DNA from: Clonostachys chloroleuca
Lineage: Eukaryota > Ascomycota > Sordariomycetes > Hypocreales > Bionectriaceae
Reading direction: 5' to 3'
DNA: 64,000 nt
Assembly: GCA_037952775.1 (NCBI GenBank)
Contig: JBANAY010000003.1
Location: 22,506,001-22,570,000, forward strand
Position 1 is the first letter of the stretch, and every line of letters starts with the position of its first letter. Of this stretch, positions 20,662 through 32,342 are shown one piece after another. A program made the translations under genes and the position numbers. The notes under the pieces are model-generated. The model ran no database searches. It worked only from the letters and a program-made list of their open reading frames with translations, and was not told the origin of the DNA.

Positions 20662-22150
20662 TCAACGTCGCGTTAGCTTCATTTCAATATATCTGAATGG
20701 GACATAGCACATGCCCGTGACAACAAAAGCTGTCTCAAACCCGATGTCTCCCGTGTGGACGGCAAGAGGCCCAGTAAACCAAATCTGTGACATTCCTGGG
20801 ACCACTAATCCAAAGCTGCACAGTGAAGCGGCCAGAGCAGCCACACCGAGCGGGAGATCCTTCCCATTGTCCCATTGTTCAACATCATAGTTTTCGTACT
20901 GGCCTTTGCGAAACACAAAGTGCTCAAGAAGGATAACAGCGACGAAGCAAGCTGGTCAGTAGCCGATGATCCCAAGGAAGTTACTAAGCGATGATAGGAA
21001 CTCGGCAGCAACCCTAATAGCAACAGGGATGATAATGGCGGTGGCGACGATTGTGTAGACTAGCCGAGGGAGACGGATGCGCAAAAGCCAAAATAGAGCT
21101 TGGAAATACAGCGTGAGCGCATAGACAGAGCTAACCATATTGTCTAGAACACTTAACGCAAGAAGAACTAAAAGGAATTTGCCAAACCCTCCAACTGGCT
21201 GGAGCATAGCGGCCAAGACACCGCCAACGTTAGTACTGTTATACCCTTCTTCCCAGGCCGGCACATTAGGAACCGCGCCTCCGATAGCGGCTCCAAGGAT
21301 TATTAAGGGAACACCGCCAACCACAAGGCCAATATATGAGGGTGTAAACGCATGTGCCCTATGAGTAAAGCGCATTAGTATCTTAGACAAGAGCTTTAAA
21401 GGACGATCTTTGTGTTTACTTGGAGGAAGAGTCAAAGTAAGTGGTAAAGTCGCTCGCAATAGCTGACCAAGGCAAAAAGAATCCGGCAATAAGAGAGGCA
21501 AAACTTAGCACACTGCTAGCTGTCGCAGGCTCAGTCACAGATTGATTATGTAGATGCTTCCCACTGCATCCGACCGCCACAAGGATGGCGACAAGGGTTG
21601 GGAACCAAGCGTATAAATCAAACTGATGGATCAAACTTGACCCAAAGAAGATGAGAATAAGGTCGACAATGGCAAGGATAGCAATCCCTACATTCACCGA
21701 GAGTCCTTCTGGATTAATTGCGGATAAGGCCTAGCCTCCGAGGATGCTTACGAGGATGGCATATCCGAATAGAGTGGCTATATTCAGGATGAGCGGGATC
21801 GCGACGCCATACTTCCTACAAAGGGGGATAAGTAGCCATCTCGCCTCGAGTTCAACGATATTACAGGTGAAAATACTCACCCAAACGAAAAGCGGGCTTG
21901 GATCATCTGTCGGAGGCCTAGTTTGACTCCGAACAAGGAAAGATATGGCGCTGCGAGGGAAATAAGCAGAGCAAAGAATAATATAATGAGCGAACAGTCG
22001 CGTAGACCAAGCCCAAAGCCCAAAGTTCCCGACATGCCGGCTGAGATGCTAAGTAAATGCCTTGGTGGTTGGTTTTGGAGATCTGACTTTACCGGCAACT
22101 CAACAACTGGAGCATGCTGGGGTGGGAACCTACGCGAGGAGGTTGAAATT
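20662..22150 (-). pseudogene. NCS1 purine-cytosine permease (FcyB-like), inactivated
   Basis: The minus strand preserves most of a cytosine/purine permease. Readable blocks are SAGMSGTLGFGLGLRDCSLI, LGLRQMIQARFSFG, KYGVAIPLILNIATLFGYAI, LPWSAIASDFTTYF, AFTPSYIGLVVGGVPLII and EHFVFRKGQYENYDVEQW. Two in-frame stops interrupt conserved positions. One is TAG in SILGG*ALSAINP, where a Gln (CAG) is normal. The other is TGA in GIIGY*PACFVAV, where a Trp (TGG) is normal. Both are single C:G to T:A transitions. Introns still look canonical (for example 21359-21419, GTAAAC...ACTAATG...CATAG). The N-terminus before residue LLSISAG is altered. The encoded 12-TM transporter cannot be made full length. Confidence 0.8.
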
Positions 22151-22804
22151 CATTGAAAACCACAAGGTGAACAATTTGAAATAACGCCGGTCTTTCTTCT
22201 CTTCAGGGACAATCAGGGACAATCGGGTTATTTCCCTGGACCTCGACACCGAGGAGTTTCCCAAGTTTCTGCAGACCCAAAAACTTGGGAGTTATGGTTG
22301 GCGTACTTGCCTCCTCCATAACTGTCGCGTCAAGCTCGCCAGCGGAAAGTTTCATACTCTTCTCCATATCTGTGAATATTCTTGAACATTGGTCTGTTAT
22401 GGCATATCACAGAGAATGTAGCATCCCAGGGACGAGCTTCGGCATTTATAGGATGGCAAGAGTCCTTGATAAAAGCTTCACACCAAAAATCGACCGAGGA
22501 CCGTTACTAGAGGAGCGAAGATGGTGAAAGAGTGATAAGTAAGATAGCCCCCTCTCGCCAGACGGGGAAAGATCAGACCTCATTATCTTTCTTATCTCCT
22601 CTCTCGGGTGACCGTAATAAGAAATGGACATGCTTGCATCTGTATCTGTTGTGTTATTGGCTAATGTGACGCTGCGGAGCGACACCAATGTGACCTAACC
22701 CAAGACAGGGAATTATAAACCAAGGTTAGATGACACGGGATGACCGCCTTGTATGATTGATAAAAGTTTGTGGATTGAAGCGTAATACTTGGTTTAGTGT
22801 CGAA
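22151..22804. other. Intergenic
   Basis: Between two decayed genes. Nothing recognised. Confidence 0.4.
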
Positions 22805-23589
22805 TCAATATAGAATCAGGTCCGTCTTCTCATCTGCATCCTACAGTCAGTAATCATGTGATGAGTGATCACGACGCTTCGCTTAGGACTCACCGATGAA
22901 CCCTTCCCATGTGACATTCATCTCTGACTCGCCGTGCGCATCTCTATGTGACCAGAGAGCATCTAACAACTTGAGGCTCTGCTAAACATTGCCAAGACCA
23001 AATTTGTCCATCATTCCTGTCAGCAAATCCCGGATCCGCTGTCGATCCTCCGAATGCACTGCACCGACACCGGCAGAGAAGAGGGGAAACAGAAGCACAA
23101 TTCCCAGACAAGATCCTTCGTGAAGCTTAATAGACGATACTAGATCCAGTAGCCTCCTGATAATGGCTTGAATTTCCCCTGAAGAAGCCGGCAGTCCGCG
23201 TAGGCGCTGATAGATGTGAATCAAAAGGGCTTGGTGATATCCTTCGTCCACGCGGATGTACTCATTTCTTCGAGCATAAGATAATTGAAGAGAAGCTCTG
23301 TCTCCGAGATTTCCTGTTCCTCGATCAAGCATTCGGTGTGGTCGCTGGGCAAGGTTCATAGCCCTCATTTGCAGAGAGCCAGGTTCCAGATCCTCCAAGC
23401 CCAGATTCCGCTTCCTCAATAATGTACCGAACTCAATCAGGATCTGTACCAAATCCGTTGAGTATGCAGTAAACTCATCAATTATGCTCCTCTCGTTGCT
23501 CTGGGCTAGTTTCATTGCAAGTTGTGGCAACCTGTTACATAATGGTTCAGCCTCTTCTGCAAAGCGTGGATTTGGACAAATGGTGGAAC
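22805..23589 (-). pseudogene. C-terminal fragment of a fungal Zn2Cys6-type regulator
   Basis: The minus strand encodes the last part of a fungal transcription-factor middle/C-terminal region. It reads STICPNPRFAEEAEPLCNRL, EGYHQALLIHIYQRLRGLPA and FSAGVGAVHSEDRQRIRDLL, the usual ending of DUF3468-type regulators. A TAG at 22982-22984 interrupts it. Beyond that the same frame continues SLKLLDALWSHRDAHGESEM, then after a GTGAGT...GCAG intron ends DEKTDLILY. No zinc cluster or N-terminal half is found upstream. The piece is therefore 5'-truncated and carries a nonsense codon. Confidence 0.6.
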
Positions 23590-24491
23590 CTGGCTACACA
23601 TCTGTTACATGATACCAACCACCTGGTTGTGCAATGAACAATCTTGCCAACTGATTTAAGCTAAAAGCTACTTAATATACTGGTTTATATTTGGTTAACG
23701 TTTGACACATTCTCTAGCAGAGCCCTGGTCATAGGACTCTTGGGAGAAAAGTCCGCATGATGGGTGAAATTAATCAGTTTTCGTGGCCCCTTTTGGGAAG
23801 CTGCAAAATTAAGAAACTGCGATAAAAGTCCTGCTCGGATGAGACGATCGCGCGGCGAGTGCAAGTTGATGTTATACAGATAAGAGAGAGTTTGAGTATA
23901 AAGTAAACACGGCAATAGAAGAGGCCAGACCCGACATCTCAGCACAATGACTGTAGATTGATTTATTATTCAGACGCTTCATCTACCAGACTGCTCCTAG
24001 CTATCATGTTTTCCCGGAGTTTCCTTGGGCATTGCCATGAAGGTCTGAATGTGATCAAGAAGCTTAGGAACGTTCAAACTGTACGATTGTCGGAAGGTAT
24101 CACACTTCATCAGGCAAACTAGCGGCAATACTCACCAGCTTCGGTTGAATATTAGCAGTTAACTACTTATTCTTCAGATTTGCGTTTTATGGTCATCTTC
24201 TCTGATCATTCTGATATAGTAATGATTATTATCTAGTGATGTGGCCCTCGACCAATATTATGATTATCTTAAAAGAAGTATTGACAAACAACTTTTAGGC
24301 TTTGAGTTGAACACAGCCAAGTTGATAAAACACGTAATAACTTTCAAGCCCTGCACACCAGAGCGACAGTATTTACAAATATCAGCAGCTATATTACACC
24401 ATTTTTCCAGGTTGATCATCAATGTTGTTGATTTTAAGTCGAAGCAACTGGTAAACGAGCCTGGTAGGACGCTTAAGAGATCTGGTCATTG
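23590..24491. other. Intergenic with a possible coding scrap
   Basis: No intact gene. On the minus strand, about 24003-24105 reads as a C-terminal-looking peptide (SYSLNVPKLLDHIQTFMAMP then a stop) with no partner exon. It may be another relic. Confidence 0.35.
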
Positions 24492-25611
24492 TTAGTGAGT
24501 TAATTGGAGAGGCAAGAAGCTCAAGGTAATCGTTACCTCAATGATGGCAGGTCCAGCAGCGACGGTGTCGTCGGTGACAGACTCGTTGCAGCCAGTAAGG
24601 ACGACGTAAGTCTGGCCTGCAAAGCCGCTTGGTACGACCACAGTAAAGCCACCATCGACCGGCACGGCTTCAACAAACGAAGGTCCGGTGACGGCAATGA
24701 AGGCAGCATAAACCTTGCCGCCATTGGCAGCCTGGATAACATAGTTCTACACACAGCATTAGCATCTGTTAAACCAGTACAAGATCGTGTGAGGTATAAC
24801 TCCGCTACTTACGGGAGTCAAAAGAGTGATGGTGTTACCGGTCGTGACGGGCATCATGGTAGAGGGAGCCAAGGTGAGCTTGGGGAAGGCCTTGACCGGC
24901 AGAGGCGGGTTGCTCGCCGGGCAGGACACGATGAACTGCGAAGCCAGAGAGTAGACCTCATCCAAACTAAGCGGAGTGTCAAAGGGCTGAGGAAATGGGG
25001 ACTGGTCCAAATTGGCGCGAAGATACGCCGAATGACGTGATTCAACTGTCAGGATAGAGCCCGCGGCGGTTAGGTATCCCTTGTTCATGATGTCCGCGGC
25101 AGCTCCAAGGTAAGCAGAGACACCAACACCCTCAAGGACTGAGGCGGTCTGGAGGAAAGTCTTGACATCAGTGTAACCAAAGTTGTATTGGCAGGCATCA
25201 ACAGGAGTGGCGCCAGCACCTGGAGGGAAGGATGTCAGTCACTTAGAATACACCTCATACTAGCTGAGCTTAACGCACCCTTCAGAGCAGTGGTGAGAAA
25301 GTTGACGTGGTCGCTCTCATCTTGGCCAATCTTGTTCAGGTTGTTATAGAAGTCGGAGTCAAAGCCAGCATCAGCAAATTGCTGCTGAGAGAACTGGGCC
25401 AAGCCCTGACGGTAAAAGGTATCCTCAAGATGTTCCAGGGTCAAGGCATAGTTGAGGATATCAGCTAAGCATAACATATTAGTAATAAGCATCGAGATGA
25501 ACAACAAGAACTCCTCTCACCATCAGTTGGGCCATTGCGCTTCTCCATGACCGGAGCGGCGGAAGTAAGGCCCGTGGCGAAGAGGGCGATAGCAACGTGA
25601 GAGAAGAACAT
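24492..25611 (-). CDS. Secreted ferritin-like domain protein (Rds1-like)
   Basis: Four exons with canonical introns: 25521-25611, 25279-25464, 24813-25219 and 24492-24746, giving 312 aa. The first 19 residues are a signal peptide (FFSHVAIALFATGLTSAAP), followed by a Kex2-like site, MEKR. The next 150 residues form a ferritin-like four-helix domain, with carboxylate/His motifs such as LEHLEDTFY, QDESDHVNFL and VESRHSAYLRANL. The C-terminal half is beta-rich (NYVIQAANGGKVYAAF, GQTYVVLTGCNESV). Homologues are annotated as stress- or sexual-development-responsive Rds1-like proteins in fungi; their biochemical role is not settled. The gene looks intact. The DNA upstream of 25611 is the start of a 2-kb non-coding stretch. 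Confidence 0.85.
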
Positions 25612-27699
25612 GTTGACGAGGTTGAGAGTATGAGCTATTAAGAAGATGTTGTTTGCTATGATACAAGTTACGAACTTTGACTTTAGTGTGGAGGGATGGG
25701 AGTGAGATTTGGAAGCCCTCTCCTGCCAGGCGGAACGACGCGAGCTTATATAGTCATCTTGAACGCAGTCTCTCGCGAGCATGATCATGATGCGATCATC
25801 CATAACACGTCTTGCGAAGTCCTGACAAGCCGAGAATTGGAAATTGGTTGAGGCCTTGTCTCGGAAGCTGCAACATCCGGGCAGCTAAATTCACTAGCGT
25901 CACTAACTCATCAACACGTTATAAGATTGGTCGAGCGGATGGCAAGCAGCTAACCGTAACCCAATCAAGCTAAGATAGATTATCCAAACACTTATGGAGT
26001 AAAAAACGGTGATCGTGGACGTCATTACCGATCACAATAATCCCAGACACGAGTTACGCGTATTTTGATCTCATGCTCTGCCCCATTTGCCCCCCGCATT
26101 GGGGGTTGCCATTGCATTAGTGTTGTCATTATTGAGGCGAAGAATTTTACGCGTATTCAGGCCAGTCCGTTACTCATTACGGTCATGGGCCCTTGCATTA
26201 GCAGGGAGTTTCCCGTGATTCAGAACCAGAATGTCTCATCGTCCGCCTCCCTTTGAATAATGATGGATGCACCTTGAAAGAAGATGAGAGAACAGTGCTG
26301 CTTAGTGTGCTAGTAGTTGGTTCGGATTAAGATTGCCATTGAGTGGTGTATATGCCGCGGCTAAATCTACCACACGTAACGCTAGATGATGGATAATACT
26401 ACTCGATCGCTTACATACAAGACAAGGATGTCTTCTACCACCGCTCTTGATCCGGGCTGCAATTTAGCAGAGATTGGCGATCACTAGCCTTCCCGTTCTT
26501 ACCAGATGAAATGCGGCTTGCCAAAAGTCCGCAATGACACTATCTTGTCCCGGCGGCCGCCTCTGTCCCCTTTTTCAGGTGGTTGTGTGGAGCTTTGTTG
26601 ATCTCGACACCGCGACCAGTGCCTGACGACCTCTCTTCTTGGATCTGTATGCGACTCGAATTTTGATTTTAAGAACATAGCCCTCACGGGGTTCTCCTTG
26701 CTTATGCTTGCGACAATCATCTCCCTATTCGCCAAAATCTTCCAACTCTGTACGCTCATGTGCTCCGCCTCCCTTGGCAAATCGCGGAACCAGCCAGCTG
26801 GCACTGTTGTTAGATTGCAGGTTCCGGAAGTTTTGACCCAACTCAACTCTTTCTTCCCCTCTTTAAGTGACCCCAAATGGCCAAGGCAGCGTCATGGTAT
26901 GCCATCGTGTCAACACCTCCGCGCCCACGTCCCAGGGAGCAACTCACAGCGACGAGTCAACTTAGCTAGACCCCTATACATTATCGATCGATGACAGGCG
27001 AAGCGATGAAAGAAAAGTAAGAGACTAGATTAGCCCTATAGTTGTGGAAAATATTCCAACGCCATATTCAAGTAACCATCGTAGTACGTCAAGGAGATAT
27101 AACTTACTTAGTGTTATTCTAAATCTTAATACTTGATTCTGGGACTGTGAATCCTTAAATTTGGTTATATTATTCAATGTAGTAGGACCATTCCGCAATA
27201 ATCTTTCCAGCTTAAAGCAAGGCTAACTACCAACCTAGGCAAGCATTTAGCGGACTTGCATTCTCCGGCCAGGTAAGGAGGTTCCCTCCATAGATTCAAT
27301 TCTCGCCCCGACGCAGGATTGAAGCCATCCTAGAGTGGTCTGCCTTAGTTCTCCCTGTATCGAGAAGTTATCTGCCAGGATCAATGCCATACATAGAGCT
27401 TCGTGCTGGTCTTCGAAGTGTCGCCTTGGGCGAGCTTCCTACCCACTTACTTGATCCATAGCGATCCAAGATACGCAGTGCTTCAAAGAGTTGGATTCAT
27501 GGCGTTGGGTTCACGATGGTCTTAGAAGGCAACTTATGTTCATATGGTAATTGATTCCTTAGAGTCATACCAAAAAGAACATATCACTACCGCTCAATAG
27601 TACAAGTGAAAATTCCACATTGTCTATAACTCGTCTATTCAAGACCCTAACCAAAGACTACACCACTCTCTCAATCTCTGAACAGCTGTTCTTCCGCGC
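25612..27699. other. Intergenic, 2.1 kb
   Basis: The upstream region of the ferritin-like gene and the 3' flank of the repeat precursor. A 125-residue minus frame at 26499-26876 shows no domain and I do not call it. Nothing else is seen. Confidence 0.45.
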
Positions 27700-28269
27700 C
27701 TAGAGACCCCTTCTACGGCCATGTCTATGGCTTCCCTTGTCAGCACCGCCGCTGCCACCAGGTGTATAGCCAGAGAACCCATTTTCGCCGCCGCCGCCGC
27801 CGCTGCCACCGCCACCCCGTCCACCGCCTCCTTTTCGAATCTCAAGGCTTCTTCGACCACGCCTATGGCTGCCCTTATCAGCACCGCCGCTGCCGCCAGG
27901 CGTATAGCCCGAGAAGCCATTCTCGGAGCCGCCGCCTCCACTACCCCCACCACCACGGCCACCTCCTCCCTTTCGAATCTCAAGGCTCCGTCTACCACGC
28001 CTGTGGCTTCCCTTATCAGCACCGCCGCTGCCACCGGGTGTATAGCCAGAGAAACCGTTTTCGCTGCCGCCGCTGCCGCCGCCTCCTCCACGGCCGCCAC
28101 CACCCTTTCGGATCTCGAGGCTTCGTCGGCCCTTGCGGCCATGTCTATGGCTGCCCTTGTCGGCGCCGCCACTACCGGAGGGCTCATAACCAGGGAAGCC
28201 ATTTTCGCCGCCACCACTACCACCACCACCGCCTCCGCCACGACCGCCGCCTCCTTTGCGGATCTCAAG
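27700..28269 (-). repeat. Four tandem 135-150 bp coding repeats
   Basis: GC-rich tandem units encode the four KEP repeats. The first unit is the most divergent (FPGYEPSG and an extra KGRR), while units 2-4 are nearly identical at the protein level. Confidence 0.85.
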
Positions 28270-28407
28270 GTCTCGTTCCATGAGCTGGTCGATGTTTTCC
28301 CAATCTCGAGCACTCAAGTCTTGAGTTTCGGTTGGGTCGCAGACAGCTCGCTGAGCGAGGCTGAGCAGGAGAGTCGCTCCGAGAGAGAGCTGTCTGATGC
28401 CAACCAT
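27700..28407 (-). CDS. Kex2-processed repeat (KEP-type) glycine-rich secreted precursor
   Basis: Single exon, 235 aa, from MVGIRQLSLGATLLLSLAQR at 28407; an upstream in-frame ATG is less likely because it precedes the signal peptide. Residues 1-22 are a signal peptide, and a short pro-region ends ENIDQLMERD. Four tandem repeats of 50, 45, 46 and 48 residues follow. Each starts LEIRKGGGGRGGGG, has a variable Gly/Ser stretch, then ENGFSGYTPGGSGGADKG, and closes with a dibasic site (SHRRGRRS or similar). The Golgi protease Kex2 should cut at the RR sites and release four near-identical peptides. This matches the KEP class, which includes RiPP and pheromone-like precursors and the repellents. No tailoring enzyme of the UstY (DUF3328) kind is visible in the window. 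Confidence 0.85.
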   Translation of the reverse strand: MVGIRQLSLGATLLLSLAQRAVCDPTETQDLSARDWENIDQLMERDLEIRKGGGGRGGGGGGGSGGGENGFPGYEPSGSGGADKGSHRHGRKGRRSLEIRKGGGGRGGGGGSGGSENGFSGYTPGGSGGADKGSHRRGRRSLEIRKGGGGRGGGGSGGGGSENGFSGYTPGGSGGADKGSHRRGRRSLEIRKGGGGRGGGGSGGGGGENGFSGYTPGGSGGADKGSHRHGRRRGL

Positions 28408-30311
28408 CTTTGTATATGTTGTTGGTGTGTTTTGAAGGAAAAAGGAAATACAGTTCGCTAATAAGATAATGGTCAAGCCGGCTTGATCGCTGTAAGGAGA
28501 TATTGAAACAGAAAGAGATGTCAAATGTGTTAAAACAACAGTTGTAAGAAAATGGTGGTCTGAAGTGGTGCTGTGAATGATGAGATAGAAGCTTATTCTA
28601 CGATTGGGACCAGTCCCCTTATAACTTTTTCCTTGTCCATCATCTTACTGCCGACTGCAGCAAACGCGCGGCTTACTTCCTGGCAGATCCTCTCGATATA
28701 CCCGCAAATAGTGACATACCACAAATCGGCTGCTCTGGGCGACAGGAATATGCCCATTTCAGGCAAGTTATCCATTGCTGCAACGGGAGAGTCCCCTGAT
28801 TTTGCGGAGGCTGTCAACGCATGAATCAGGAATGCCGGTATTTACTACTAGCTCCGGGTTCTGATTCCTACGCCGACTCGGACTCTGTCCTCGGACTACC
28901 GACGCCAAGCATATTTGGACCTTATTTGATCGCCTCCCCCGCATGTATAGTACTTTGGTATCCTTGGTTTCATTTGTTTTTAGAAAAGTATGCACCGGGA
29001 TGAGCGGCCCTCGAATGATGTGGGTATACTAAGTGATTTAGCATGCCTCTTCACATAAAAAATCACCTAGGAGATATAAGGCTGCGTCAAGAGATCCATG
29101 CTTCATAGCCTCACATGTCACCATTTCCACCTTGGTACTATATATAGTAAGCACCTTAGTAAAGGCCCCGATTTTCCCCCTTGTTGATCAGCTACATATA
29201 TGATATTACACGCGGGTGCGCGCTAAGCTCATCTCATCGACGGACGCGATTTCAAAACCAGTAAACAAGCCGAAGAGAAATGGATTTCAGCAGTTGTTAA
29301 CATTGATCGGGAGAAAAAGGACCAGTTGCTGTGTCCACGTTATGTAGACGCGTGTTCTGTGCGTTCAGCAGCTATCAATTGGCCGCCATGCATTACTTCA
29401 GCCGACGTGACGAAGGCAAGTAGGCAGGAGTGCTCACCGTGCTGTTCAATTACCAACATGCTTGACTTCCATCCTCCGGCATTTGCCATCCTACATATGT
29501 AGACTGAAACAACGGCATTACAGTGCGGGCAAGCGCGAGATGGAAAACTGCCGGACCTTCTCGTCCCCAACCGCGCGGGCCGGAACTGTGCCTGTACTCT
29601 CGCGATGGGGCCGGGCGGTTACTGGCGCTAGGATATGTAAGGGGGAGGCGAAGGGAGATGATTGATCCTGAGGATGAATATGATGAACCTTTCGGTCTTA
29701 GTCTGATAATTGAAATTACGTAATCCTAGCTGAGTTGGACTGATCTGTTATTCGCGGTTTTTCTACGTCTAGTACATGTAGGAGGTCGTAATAAGCGTCC
29801 ATAAACACAAGGTATGTCGGTGTATACATCCGTTCACATAACCGACCCCGAAATTAGTCCAGATCCATAATTGGTGTCCCCTAGATATCTTAAAGTATTG
29901 AATAGGAATAATTAGGGTTCACCAAGATGCAGGTGTCGATTATAAATTGGCTCTTGTGCAATGCTGGGTCAGACCATGACTCTAGGGTAGGTTGATTCCT
30001 AAGACATCACCCGGAGTACCTATCGTATGGAGGGAATTGTTCCAAGAAAGAAACACGCCTCAAGGCAAATCATTGACTAAGAGTATTAAATTCTTTCTTC
30101 TGCGGCTACGTGGATGCCTTGATGGGCTCCATGTTATTGGCGTAGTTGGTCTTTGGGATAGTTTCAAAGAAATCTTCAGACGAAGGCTAGCCTACAATGT
30201 ACTCGTCTTCATTTCCAGTTCTTCCTTAACCCCACAAAACACCAGACCTCGTGAATCGATGTTGCAACTGGAATCTAAAATATACTACATGAGATCGTAC
30301 CCTATTATTAA
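28408..30311. other. Intergenic, 1.9 kb
   Basis: Upstream region of the KEP gene and 3' flank of the regulator. Only short frames without recognisable domains are present. Confidence 0.45.
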
Positions 30312-32342
30312 TCAAGCCGCCGCGTATACTGGTGGATGTCTAGGTATGTTAACAACCATCCTCAGCAGGATTTTTCTCTGTTGAGCCCAATCCATGTACC
30401 TCTCCACGATCCGCTTCATGCTTGCGTAACCCAGTATAGTCACCTCTTCACTAACCTGCGACCTTAAATGCTCACACTCGCGTCCCAATGCTGCGATCGC
30501 GGTCTGGAACGCCGATGCCATGAAAAATGGCTGCTGGGACCTGTTCTCTTTGGCCTCGACGAATGGTATTGCACGGATCGCGCTTTGAGCGTAATGCAAA
30601 AGTCGTATCCGATGCTGATCGATTTCGTATTGCGGATTTCCGGGCATATCTACAGGCTTGGTATCCTGCATCAGTGCCAGCATATCGTTGATGAGTAGGC
30701 GTAGCAAGATGGAGATTGTCCAGTAGAAGGCCACAGTGTTGAAATCATTCATGGAGGGAAAGTTTAAGATATTTGGAAAGAAAGAATGGATGTCGGCTCC
30801 AATCGTGGTAATGAACTCGCGCTCTCGAATGGAACCTGCGTCTTGGCTCGATGCGGGCTGGTGAGTAGAGAGCCAGTCTTTATATGATAACTCACTCATT
30901 GTTGTACCCAAGTCTTCACTGACTCCCTCGATCTGACCCAGTATGACGTTCGCAACATTGTATAAATCGACCAGGGTTTGACCAAGGCCATCGCTGTTCG
31001 CCCAATGTGGGTTGGCCATGTTGACGAGCAGCTGATCGTACTGGGCCATGACAACTGAGATGTCCGACGCTGATGCAAGGAGCGAATCCATTAAGCTGTA
31101 GACCCGGAACTGTATGGTAGAATCTGCGTCTTGGTTCGTCTTCACTGATGCTGTGGCCTCGATCACCCATTCAGAAGGTAGTGGTGAGCTCTGTCGCCAA
31201 CCGAACACGGAAAGATCGCCCGGCCGTCGAGATGAGAGCGCCTGTAGGGTCTATGTCATCCTAAGTGTTAGTCTTCTCGCCCCGGCTGAATGTGCAGGAC
31301 TGCACTAAATGTCGACAAAACTCACAATGAACAATCGTGCAGTTGCAGCTAGTCTGAGATTGCTCTTTGAGTACGTATGGCTGGAGCCGCGGAGGGTGAT
31401 GGCGGTGGCGAGAGCACGAAGATGTTGCTGCCAATTGTCGGAGGAGGGTGACATTTTCAGCTACTCAATGGATTTGTATCAGCATATTTGTATCCCCAAA
31501 GTAATGGAAGCATGAAATTACCTCCCAGAATGCCATGACCATGCAGTAAAAGGCCATGTGCTGCCATTCTTCCTCAGAGAGATGGTGGAAGCCAGAGTGT
31601 GCAGCCTGCAACTCGTCTATTTTGGTCGACATGGATCTCAGGGCGACTCCATATGTATCGAAGCTTTTCTTAACAGAAACAACGTCGCCATTGGCGCGAC
31701 CAAAGTACCCCTGGGCCAGGGCATCTACAGCTTGTGCAGCAGAGGTACTGAGAGGTTGTTGATCTGAAGAGGTTGAGGGAGAGATGGAGAAGTAGGATCG
31801 AAAGAGATCGGCGATGAAATGGGAACTAGGGAGAAGTTGCTCGGCAAACTCAGCAAGAAAAAACGAAGTATGCAGCTGCGACCGGTCTACTGAGGGGCTC
31901 ATCTGTAGGGAAGAAGGGGATGCCCTGGCTGACTGGAGTATAAGGGTGCCACGGCCCGCCTCTTGGGTCTCCGGGGATTTTGATTTACTACGAGACTTCT
32001 TCTTGGCACTGGCAGCGGCGACGCCAGGGGCACGCCACCCGTCATTGAGGAAGACAATATCCTCTCTTCGATACCCCTGGCAGGCCTGCTTCCGATCCTC
32101 ACACGCCCGACAGGTGGGCCGCCTTCCGTCTACGCGTTGATCAGCTTTGATTTGTTCAAGGCGACATCAATGTGTCCAAAGAGGAATCTTTAGACAGGGA
32201 TACAGAGTGTCTAGGAATTATGGATGGGACGGATACATAATGCGAAGGACAAACACTAACCACAGCGCTTCTTCCGAGCGATGCACGTGAGGCAGCCCTT
32301 GGACCGGGGGACAGCCGGAAGAGACTTCTGGGTACCACTCAT
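30312..32342 (-). CDS. Zn2Cys6 transcription factor
   Basis: Four exons in continuous frame: 32261-32342, 31522-32129, 31326-31460 and 30312-31250 (587 aa). The zinc cluster is split by intron 1. It starts GCLTCIARKKRCG and continues DGRRPTCRACEDRKQACQGY, giving the C-x2-C-x6-C-x6-C-x2-C-x6-C pattern with all six cysteines. A basic linker (AKKKSRSKSKSP) follows. The rest is helical with FFLAEFAEQLLPSSHFIADL and a long C-terminal region (FFPNILNFPSMNDFNTVAFY) of the fungal regulator type. It is divergent from the DHA2 transporter with about 780 bp between starts, which suggests it controls that gene and perhaps the FAD oxidase beyond. The encoded protein looks intact. Confidence 0.85.

Noticed and set aside
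26499..26876. 125-residue minus-strand frame as a gene
   Set aside because: No signal, domain or conserved-looking segment; length is compatible with chance.
27700..28407. Calling the KEP gene a dikaritin-type RiPP precursor
   Set aside because: No DUF3328/UstY or copper tyrosinase gene is visible, and the cores are Gly-rich with only one or two aromatic residues; processing beyond Kex2 is unsupported.
27721..28461. Ala/Thr-rich plus-strand frame over the KEP gene
   Set aside because: It is the complement of the Gly-rich repeats; the minus frame has a signal peptide and ordered dibasic sites.
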